Assembly: GCA_963922205.1 (NCBI GenBank)
Contig: CAWUHX010000014.1
Span: 1,684,889 to 1,748,888 of the forward strand
Origin: Romanomermis culicivorax
Taxonomy: Eukaryota; Nematoda; Enoplea; Mermithida; Mermithidae
DNA: 64,000 nucleotides
Direction: 5' to 3'
The translations under genes were made by a program, and so were the position numbers. The notes below the pieces were generated by a model, which searched no databases, was not told where the DNA came from, and saw nothing but the letters and a program-made list of their open reading frames with translations. Shown piece by piece: positions 22,715 to 32,900 of the stretch. Position 1 is the first letter of the stretch. Each line of letters begins with the position of its first letter.

Positions 22715-23236
22715 CTTCTCAGGGGATTGTTGTTATTTGTGGGTTATTTGTTGGGAAATCCTTCCTAAGTCGGTTTCCCAAGGTTTCCACAGATAAGTAG
22801 GGCCTCCACCTCTCAGGTTCGGGCTAAAAGGGGCTGTCTGGTTCATAATCGGGTCCCATAATTTAGGTCATTTTACGGGTGACCCTGTCCCCACTCTCAC
22901 TGAGTAGGACTCGGGGATTGTCGCACCTAGCCTGGCAGCGTTGTCCATTACCCTACAGCAAGACCCCAAGGACAACCCAAGAGAACCAGCTATAGACCTC
23001 TCTATAGCCACTAATCGCCAGGTTAGGCCCCCAACGCCATTTAGGGAATCCTGGGGAAAATGCCAGTATCCATCAGGAGTCACAGCCTATTACTCACTGT
23101 AATAGGATCAATCTGATATGGTTCACCATCAATGTGACGTCTAAAACACGGTATCACCTGATGAGATACCCAAACCTCCCCAGCTCTCCCAAATCCACAT
23201 GCCATACACGTGACATGGATGGCGCAATATGTGACA

Positions 23237-23248
23237 TGGCGAGGCTGG
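23237..23248 (+). promoter_or_regulatory. Primer-binding-site-like sequence
   Basis: TGGCGAGGCTGG abuts the 5' LTR with no gap and begins with TGG, as expected for pairing with a tRNA 3' CCA end. The matching tRNA cannot be named without a tRNA set for this genome. Confidence 0.65.
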
Positions 23249-23257
23249 AAAATCGAC

Positions 23258-23745
23258 CTTAAGTCTGGCACTCGCCCTTAAGTGTAAAACTTTACCCTTG
23301 GGTCGGATCTACCCCCAGGTCGGGTCAACTCCCATTTTAAGTCGGACAAGCCCCCTTAAAATTGGACACTAGCCATCCAATAAGTCGGCGACCCCCCCCA
23401 AATTCGGGTTTACTGCCTAATGGGTCGGGAATGCCCCTTATTTCGGATTACCGCTACTGTAGGTCGGATACCCCCACCTCACGTCGCGTGTTATTACTGT
23501 AGTCGGAAATTTTTTTTCCCGTGCCACCGAGAGTTATTACTGTAGGTCGGGAATTTACCCCTGAACATCAACTTTAATTACTGTAAGACGGGATTTGCCC
23601 TTACGAGTGATCTAAATGTGATCTATATGTGTAAATAACTATCTCATGCGTGTGTATTATCCCCTATGAGCAATAAATCCCCTCTGAGTCGAGTTATTTA
23701 TCCCCAGAGTCGCGTTATTTGTCCCAGAGTTGAGTTATATATCGA
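23258..23745 (+). repeat. Degenerate GTCGG/CCCC tandem repeats in leader
   Basis: About a dozen loosely spaced units with a GGTCGG-(A/T)-rich-CCCC pattern run to about 23600. They are followed by three roughly 22-bp GAGTCGAGTTATTT-like units (about 23685-23745). No coding function apparent. Confidence 0.55.
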
Positions 23746-23861
23746 GTATCTGTATTTCTCCTCTGATTATTTCTGTACATTCTGCCTACTTAAATCGGTG
23801 TTGTAAATTCCCTTATCTGTTTTCTTTTCCCTCATCCCCCCCCCTTCCTCTAATCCTGGGT

Positions 23862-23937
23862 GGTATACTGTAGCCCTCCGGGTGGGTGCCATTACAGTAC
23901 GCCTGTGCCCATTCCCGTACTGTAACTACAGTATACC
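23862..23937 (+). repeat. Nested inverted repeats in leader
   Basis: The outer arms GGTATACTGTAG (23862-23873) and CTACAGTATACC (23926-23937) are perfect. The inner arms TTACAGTAC (23892-23900) and GTACTGTAA (23917-23925) are also perfect. Together they could form a stable RNA stem or cruciform; position in the leader would suit a packaging or dimerisation signal, which is inference. Confidence 0.6.
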
Positions 23938-24245
23938 CATACGCGGGTACTGGTATCACAGCTGTAGGGGTTTACGGCCTCTCCTGACTGTTGGTGGTCC
24001 TTGACCCCATGATACAGTACACCCTCCCCGTATGATTCTGGACGTCATACGTGGCTGCGATTTGTTAATTGTGTACAGTCTTTTTGTATGTCGGCGGAAA
24101 CTGTCGGAATTGCTCACTTTTCCGGCCCCAAAAACAATTTTACACCGACTGTTTACACCTTTAACACGCGTATGCCCAAATCCCGTATTCCCCGTCTTCG
24201 GTTATTTTCCTTTCCCTTTTCCTTTCTCGGTCAGCTGAGCGGTGT

Positions 24246-24246
<1 letters not shown>

Positions 24247-24296
<50 letters not shown>
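24247..24296 (+). repeat. Uninterrupted 50-A tract
   Basis: Fifty consecutive A within the leader of copy B, encoded inside the element far from any 3' end. Copy A lacks the region. It might be an assembly-sensitive microsatellite. Confidence 0.8.
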
Positions 24297-24300
<4 letters not shown>

Positions 24301-24442
24301 GTCTGTTTTTCGGATGCCACCGCTACAGTATGACACCCTTACGTAAGTTCGTCTATCTTCTCATTTCTACTTACCGTAAGGTCTGTTTCTTCTACTTTCC
24401 GGTTGTTGCATCTAGACCATAGACTTTACGGGTCATGTTCTT

Positions 24443-25142
24443 TGACGTCAGCAACAACAACGTTACGGGTTGTTGTTGTTGTGTGGTTCAGCCTCACGGA
24501 TGCAACCACTAACGTCTGCAACAGCCGCTTCACTTGCTGTTGCTTTAAGGGGTGGGTAGCCCTCCGGGTTCTACCCGTGACGTCAGCAACCGGCACTACG
24601 TGTTGTTGTTCAAGTTAACACTCCAGCAGTAATGACTTCTGACGTCTGCAACAGGTGAAGCCAATGTTGTTGTAACAGGTTCGGCTGGTTCCCTGCACCC
24701 CATCTGTGACGTCAGCAATGGTGACGCACCGTGTCACTATTCGAAGATGTGCAGGTCTTACGGGTGCCACATCTGACGTCTGCAACAACTGCATCTCATG
24801 TCATTGGTCTAAGGTATCAGACCCTCGGTCCCACCTTTTTGACGTCAGCAACGGCACCATCACGTGTTGCTGTATACCGATAGCTGGCTTCAGGGCCCTA
24901 TTGCTGACGTCAGCAATGACAATGTATCATGCTCTCGCAGCAGGAATTGAGGTTACATGATCCTATTTCTGACGTCTGCAACGGTAACATTACGTGCTAC
25001 TGCAGGGGTTTGCTGGCCTTAGGCACTCACCCCTGGCGTCTGCAACTGCGACGTGATACTTGAATACTCTTATCCCAGGCACCTGCAGTCAGCACCAAGG
25101 TTATGTGTTGGTCCATACCCCCTACCTTCTGACGTCCGCACC
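24443..25142 (+). repeat. 66-bp periodic array of TGACGTC(A/T)GCAAC
   Basis: Core starts at 24443, 24510, 24578, 24640, 24707, 24774, 24840, 24905, 24970, 25034, 25084 and 25130. Spacing is mostly 62-68 bases and then shrinks. A further core lies at 25469. Many cores contain TGACGTCA, the palindromic CRE/ATF-type bZIP site; others read TGACGTCT. The intervening sequence is degenerate, so the core is what has been kept. An enhancer or protein/RNA-binding array is plausible. Confidence 0.75.
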
Positions 25143-26250
25143 AGGTTACTGTCGGCCCTATGAGTATTCCACTTGAGTTGTAGGTGGTCGCTGGCGCATG
25201 GTCCTATCACCTACCTCTCTTGTTCAAGGGTTGTGTGTGTCTGGGGGCTGATGCCTGGGAAACATCAGTCCACATACATACACCACCTGAGATGCTCACT
25301 AGCCTACGTACTGATCAGGTTGTCCGCCCGGGTAGCGGCACTGTTGATCAGTATGTGGCTGTTTTCAAGCTTTAACTGCAGGTTTGAACGAGTTACACTC
25401 GGCCTCAGCTGGGTTGGTTGTCTGACTCGAGCAGATAGCAGGCATTTGCAGTCGGTACTGCCTGTGTCTGACGTCTGCAAGGGTTCGGCAATCTTCTTGT
25501 AAATTTCTTATCTAAGTTCACTCATTTTCTTTCATCTCATCGAGCTGTCATACATAGATCTTCTTTAGTGTCCCCGCCGTAGTGGTTCCTAAGGGACCGC
25601 GGCACAGCCTCCGGTTGGGCCTAGAGTGTATAGGACCCCCTGTCATATTTCTTTCACTTGAACGCCTTCGTTAACTGGCTTAACCATGCCCGCGCTAGAG
25701 TCGCCACTGACCCAGAGTCCGCCTCCGCGGTCCACCCTTTACTAGTCATGTAAGTAATAGGCACCGTTGAGTCCGCCTCAGCGAAGGTATTGAGTACGCC
25801 TCGATACATACTTTACACTCATATTCAATCAGGGACACCTTGTACCCGTGATCCCTTAGATGTTTTCGGGTGCGCCCTCAAAACATCCAGAGTATTTCAT
25901 TTTTAACTGACTGAGTGTGTCAGAATAGCACCCTTGGTACCCGTGCTCCTTCCCTCTTCTACTGTGTGACCTGCGAACCTCACTTCATCTCAGTGATCGG
26001 CAAACCCGGCCACCAGCTGTGTATAATCCTCCTGGAGAGTGTCCGTTCTGTTCGGAATGCGGGCTCCCGTTTCGGACACGGCTGTAAGTTACTTGCGAAT
26101 GTCGTCCAGCACGGAACCTCCTGTATAGTCCATCTCACTATGCAGAGATCGCAATCGCTCCTGGCGAGTGAGGCCCGTTGCGTAACTGCGCGACCCCTTT
26201 GCGTAACTGGGTTTGTAAATTAGTTTTGTCCCTATTTATTGCTCCCTTTT

Positions 26251-26264
26251 AAGTTCACTTTCAG
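26251..26264 (+). promoter_or_regulatory. Candidate leader 3' splice site
   Basis: ACTTTCAG in copy B and ATTTTCAG in copy A (AG at 9498-9499) match the nematode TTTTCAG acceptor. Splicing from the LTR donor would remove about 3.55 kb of leader, including the 66-bp array. Confidence 0.4.
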
Positions 26265-26286
26265 TTGACCCCATCCTTTCTACCTT

Positions 26287-26616
26287 ATGCCACTTTATGC
26301 GCTACTCCTGGTGAGTAGGATCTTGCCGGCTACGAGTCCGCCTCGCCCCAAGGTTTGTAAACTAGTACAGCGGTCGAACTTCCAGGAAAAATCCCTCCTG
26401 AGCGGGTTTATCCGTCACCTTATTTCTCGGCAGGAAAAACCGCCTCTTCTCTCCTTTCTACATGATCTTCTGCCCTCTTCACCTATTCTAATTGCCGGGT
26501 CCAGGCCCCAAATTCTACATTCTGGTCGGGATCGATTCCCCATATCTCAGGCCAAGCCTCTGTCCATCACGGGCGACCAGATAAATTCCCTTCTGCGTCA
26601 CCCTGATGTACTCTGA
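26287..26616 (+). other. Leader open frame, probably not a gene (copy B)
   Basis: Counterpart of 9519-9848. A 109-codon frame whose only amino-acid differences from copy A are four replacements, giving no support for constraint. Confidence 0.3.
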
Positions 26617-26919
26617 TCTTACATCTTATAATCCTATTCCATTCTAGCTCCCTTTCCGTGGTCGCTAGTCTTAAGCTAAGTCAACTTACGTCCTAAACGC
26701 CGTCGCACACGCGTTTTTCCGAATTCACGCGCTCTTTCGCCGCGAATTCAAAAGTAGTACTCACTTTCATCTTACACAATAGAGACACCCCGTCGTTCCT
26801 GCCGTCTCAGTACCCAGCCTGTACAGACCAGTGAGCCGCTCTCTATTCAATTTGACTTAATTGCTTCACGGGCAAGGACGTCTGTTCTAACCACCTTACG
26901 GGAAAACGAACCCTCGGAC

Positions 26920-29900
26920 ATGAAGTCGGAAACTGATCTCCCTTCACAGATCGAGAACAAGGTCCAGGCAGCATTTGAGAATGCTCTTCGACCCCTCAAC
27001 CAAAAGTTAGAGGCCATAAATGGTCGGAGGCACCCTCCCGTGTCCAGCTTTATGGCCCCTCCCACCTTCTCCGGTGCTTTTGGTGAGTCTATCACCGATT
27101 TTATGTCGCATCTTACCCGTTTCTTTACACTCCAGAGTGTAAGCGAAACGGATCATGCGTATAAAATCGCCTTTCTGGAGTCATGCCTCACGGGTCCTGC
27201 TCTCGCCTCCTACCGGGACTTTAGCAGCAGCACTCCAATACCTACCCGCTACGAAGAGTTTACGGCTTTTCTACGGAGAGATTTTCCGGTAGGGCGCGAC
27301 TCTGATCTACATCAGCAGCTGATCCAAGATCGACTGCAGAAGCCGACGGAGTCCGCGATAGTCTACCTTGAGCACCTCAAGAGACTATCCAGGGTAGCGT
27401 ATCCAGATCTCGCGACGGATGTCCGAGATTCCATCATCAAACCTATCTTTCTGCGGGGACTGAAGCCGGTCCTCCGAGATAGTATCAAGTTTAGGGAGTT
27501 CACGACTCTTGAAGAGACACTCAAGGCAGCCTGTTACGCAGAATCCCAAATCTTTCGGGACGAGATCCGGTACACTGCTCCATCTAACGCCGTTTTCTCT
27601 TCAGAACCTAAACACGCCGGATATAATCCCGATATGCCCAACAGAAGCGCAAACGGTCGTCAGAGCAACGCTCCAACGTCGTCATCCTCCGCCGATGAGG
27701 TTCGCCGCTTGAAACAGGAAATGGCCAGGCTCACGGCCCACGTAGTGAAGCTCACGGCCCAGCAACGTGCACCCGCGCCAATCCAACAGACGCCGCCTCC
27801 ACAGCCGTCGACACCCAATCAGTCCGCCGGGCGACGCTCGTCGGGAGCACACCTTCAAACGTGCTCCTTCCACGGACTGTGTACACATAGCGACGCCGAT
27901 TGCCGGGCCCAGCGTCCCACCGGTGCCGCTCCCGGTAACAACGCCGCTAACGGTGGTCGCTGTTATTTTTGCCGTACACGTGCCCACCCCACGGACCGAT
28001 GTGATAGGCCATGCCCTCATTGTCGTCAAGTGCGAGTGCACCGATCAACTGCCTGTCCGCAGCGCAATCCGGCAAACACGGGTGAGAATGTCTACCAAGA
28101 TACTGGTTATTCTTCCCAGGGGACAAATGTGTATCATCAAAGAAATGGTTACCACCCTCCCAACGGGACAGGAAACCACTATCGGCAGCCCATACGCCGC
28201 AACAACGCCGTTGGGGCTACCGATAGCCCTCCTCATCCAGATCCTCTTGACCTGGATGATGAGGCACTTGCTGAACACCTGACAGATTCTTCACAACAGT
28301 GTTATCCTGTCTGCGTAATCAGTATTGAATTTTCAGTGGTCCAAGCAGCCCAGGTACCCGTACCGATGAACGTATCGGACATACCGCTGCCACCACCACC
28401 ACCAAAGTATGCGATGCCGGTCACTCTGGACCCCTCGACGACACCGCAGTTTGTTGGCCACGCTAACATCCTCGCATCGTATCGCATTCCTAAGCTCAAG
28501 ACTGCCGAGCCAGCTCCAGCCGCGAATACGACGTCTTCGGCGCCACCGGCCCGCATCGTCCCTCCAGGACCACCGCCTTCGATCCCCACGGATTCGGCTA
28601 CGGAAGTCCTCGACCAGGTCGAGCCCATGAATTTGTCAGGTATACTACCTTCTTCTTCAGGTGATCCTAGAGTAGGAACCAGGAATCTATCTCAGTCCAC
28701 GACTCTATTGATTTCTCGTTCACAGCGCCATCGCCCGTCCAAGACGCGATGTTGGCCATCTGGTCAGTCGACCTGGCCAAGAAATACCCGCATTTGCCGT
28801 GGACTCTCCTCAACGAGCCATCAAATGTCGAAGCGCTCACGGCCGCCGACGTCGTGCTTGCAGCACCCGTCTCGATGCGCCTATTACGACCCGACGTCGC
28901 CCGCCGGGCACTCGAGTTCATTGCCAATGGAACTATCACCATCTCGCCCGTCGAGAAGTTCTTATTGGACGGGGAGCCATCCTCGCCTTCGGTCGATGCC
29001 GTCCGCCGAGCAGTCGAACAGGCCAGTCGGATTCTCCTGCCTGCTGCCGCCGCCACACCACCGGCAGCAGCGCAACCCGTTGCCGCGACATCGCCAACGA
29101 AAATGGATATCACTGCTTCCTCGCCCCCGGCCAAGGAACTCGCAAATGATCCCACACCGCCGGCACCAGCCCAACATACATCGTCGGCAACAGCCCACGT
29201 CAATTCGCCGGCACCAGCCCGCACGACATCTCCGACCGCTGCGACCAGGTCGCCCGTCGTCGAACCCATGGCCGTCGACGAGACCTTACGTCCAGTTAAT
29301 GAGGATGTCAGCATTGTCGAAACATCACCGTTCCCAACGGCAGTCAACCCACGGTCGCCGAAAGTCGGTACCCTTCGGGAAATCCTCCCCAGCGGTGAAT
29401 TGGTCCTCGATTTCCCCGACCAGGAACCAATCTCGTCCGACAGCGACGAAGAAGAAATCTGACACTGCCCCTCAGGCCAGATTTGTGAAATTGAGTGAAC
29501 ACTTACAAATTACGTTTGTACAGTTGTTTTTGACAATAAAATTGACCTTGGTAGCATCACTGTTTCTAGGGGTGAGTTTGTCAGCACCGGCGGCTCAGTA
29601 TCAATTTTGCGGTCTCTCAAGAAGCGGACATCCACTTGAGTTACCCCAGCGTGTAGAGTGTAAACCACCGCAATCTTCATGGAGCCCGCGGCGCATGAAT
29701 GTTACGGTGTATGTCCCTAGCTCAGACCCGATTACAACCACAGCGTGGAAATGCACATTGCGCTCCCGCAAAGTCTGCACCAACACTGGTTTCTTCGGCT
29801 CTAGGGGCATCACTGCAGACGTCATCACCGCTCAGCACTTAGCGCCTGCGGCATGCACGCTAGCACATCGCACTAAAATGTTTGGTTCACAAAAACTTGT

Positions 29901-32900
29901 CGGCATTCGCCCTGGCTTTTATAGCACAAACCAAACATTGGAAGTGATGTACGCATGGTGCTGCAGCGACGTCTGCAAGACAGTGACTAACCTCTTCATC
30001 GAGGAGGGACAAGTCGCTTCGTGGGACGGCACTACGGCCCTGAGTACCTTAGGCGATGTAGGTGGATGCAGTCCCACTGCAGGCCAGTGCACTACTCTAG
30101 ACGGGGTCATTGTCTGGCCTGCACAAAACTTCACGGCGCGGTGTCATTATCACCCCAAGGGAAATTACACTGCGTCCATGTCAGGGAACCACGTCATCAT
30201 CGATGATCTGCAGGTTGCCCTCAAGATCCCGGGAAACTCCCGTGTCTTCCAACTGTGCCCAGAACTACGTTCCACCACAGTCCGGACGGATCAGGGTCTT
30301 CTCCTTCGCATCCACGGGAGATACAATTTGACCCAAAACATGTTCAGAGTGGCAACGGACAGCCGTCCCGATCCTGTCAATGCCAAGCTGAACTATCTGG
30401 CTCAGCAGATCAAGGAGTCGGAAATTAACGGTTTCCGGTTCACGTGGCTTGAGCTTTGCTCTCACGCTCAACGCTATCTTGATCTGACTTGGCAGTTGCT
30501 TCGCTTCGACCCTACCCTGGGTGCCCGGGCATTCCTCCAAAGGAATGACCTGACGGCGGAATTCACAGGCGATGCACTGACAATATGGCCGTGTCAGAAG
30601 GTCCACGCAACCTACGTTTACCATTCGTACCGGGTGGGGAACGTTTGCTACAAGTACTTACCTGTACAGGTTGGCGGCACCATCTATTTCGCCACCCCCG
30701 GTGGTCCGGATCTCATTAAATCTAGCCCAATTGTGCCGTGTCATCACCACTTTACAGGGATTTTCCGAAATCGCTCGGGCTGGTTTACTGAGTCTGGCGC
30801 GGTCCATGTGAGCCACATCCCACTGGAACTCTTCTGGAAGCAGCGCTTCAACATCACTCACTTTGAGGCACCGGCGCTCTTCCATGACCAGTTGGCGATG
30901 ACCCCTTCAAACTTTGCCTTCTTTAAACAGTACGTTTACAAGACTGAGCAAATTGAAGCGGTACTCAACCGGCTGGTAAACTTTACCGCTGGTCTATCCC
31001 TGCAACCAGACGCCATCTACCAGGCCTTTGCAGGGGTAGGAACCGACATCAAGGCCTCTCTGGAAGGTGTCGGTTTGGCAGCAAACCATGTTATTACGGG
31101 TCAAGAGCACACCCTCGCCCAGGGCTTGCATGCTGTCCTGAGCGGGCCGGTCCAGTTGATCTTTAACATCCTAATTACCCTGACAGTGCTGATCGGTGCA
31201 GGATACCTTGCCTATCTTGGTGTATCTTATTATCTCAGCTACCGTCTGCGGAGCAAACAGGTCAGGTTTGTTAGCCGTTTCTCCCCGTTGGGTCTTTACC
31301 GCAAAGTCCAACGCTGGGTCGGTTTTCACTACGTGCAAAACGATGTGCCCTCCCAGCTTGACCGGATCACACCGTGCTTCGTCGTGCTGCTGGACACCAA
31401 GGAAACTCCTGCTTTCCTTGATACGGGTTGCCCACGCACTATCATTAGCCAACGCCTTCATAAAGCCTTGGCTAAAGAAAGTCCGAAGGCGGTCATGGCG
31501 TTCCAGCAACATCACGACTTTAACCCATTGATGAGCATCAATGGTAAAGCCGTTCATACCATCCTTTCGGGACCATATGAAATCATGTTGCCCGGAAACC
31601 GCCAGCCGAACACACGGATCGATGTACATCTCCATGTGTGCAAGACTACGTCTCCCTTCTGGGCACCTGTTGACCTCATACTCGGACTGGACTTCTTAGA
31701 ACAGTTCAAGAACATTATGTTTGACTACCAACGTAATGTTTGTCGGCTGGACGCGGTAGAATTACCCCTCCTGCTGACCACGCCGGAGATTGACCAGATC
31801 GACCCCTGGTGGGAGAACACTCGTGCTCTCTCGCGAAACTCACACAGGTCGGGATCACGATCGCGGTCCAGGGCTTCGTCCATCTCTCGGCCACACTCAC
31901 GGGCCTCCTCAGTTGCTTCATCACGTGGGTCAGCTAGGGGATCCTGGGCCTCTTCTAGACGGGCAAGTCGTCATCTGTCGACCTTGCACGGGTCAGGTTG
32001 CCCTCGACCTCCGCCTGGAACCTCTCCAGTTACGCTTGAGAAGGGCCGATACCGCGAGCCAAGTGATTCAGATGCTCCGACATCACCCGTGCCAAACGCG
32101 CCTCCGCTATCGGACACCGAGGTTGAATCACTAGGAGCTACTCAGAGTCCGAAGGATCACTCAGACCACATACTAACGGTACAGGATGAGTCCACCCTTC
32201 TGAATGACCCGGAACCCTCCGTCGGATACGCTCTAGTAGGCCTCCTACGTCGTACGGGACTGCCGATTCCAAAGCGGTCCGGTAAGACCAAACATGTCAG
32301 TGGTGCCACCACACCTGATTCCGGTCATGTGGTCACGGCTTTTTACCCAAATGATATTCGGACACCTCATATCAAAGTTCTCCTCAACAACTGGGTAGAA
32401 GCGAAGGCACTGGTCGACACAGCAGCTGTTTTCTCACTCTTGGACCACAAGTTAGCGGCCCAGCTGCCCAACTTGTCACTATCACCAACCAGGGCACGCC
32501 CTATCGCAGCCAACGGGTCCCCGATCCCACTGCTAGGAGCAGCCTACATCACAGTTACAGTGGCTGATGTCTCTGAACGGATTCAGGTCCAGATACAGGA
32601 GAACTGTTCAGCTGAACTGGTCCTAGGAACCAACTTCCTCGGCCGGTTCAATTGTGTCAGTTTGAACTGGGAGAAATCTTTCCTCCAGTTCAAAGAGAGT
32701 AGAATCCCCTGTGACGGTCTCATCCACAGCCCACCTTCTGCCCGCGGCGCTTTGCCCCTGAAGGACTTGGTGATTCTAGAGCCTCGCTCACTGACACGAT
32801 TCACTGTCCCTGTCCCACCAATCTATACGAACGTGCCTGAGGTGGCCTTCTTTCCGAAGCACCTCACCGGGTCTCAACGACACGTATATTTTGCTGGAAG

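Larger units (their letters stand above)
21775..23236 (+). repeat. 5' LTR of copy B
   Basis: 1462 bp, TGTCACGTG to TGTGACA. Two CACGTG E-box palindromes lie in the first 35 bases and one near the end. There is a TATATA-like site at about 22396 and AATAAA at 22426-22431. CGTCCGCCGC is repeated three times. A strong splice donor CTAG|GTGAGT lies at 22708/22709. The only difference found from the 3' LTR is A at 22592 against G at 37397. Confidence 0.95.

Noticed and set aside
24443..25481. CRISPR-like array
   Set aside because: Periodic short cores, but units are degenerate throughout, spacers are not unique inserts, and the host is a eukaryote.
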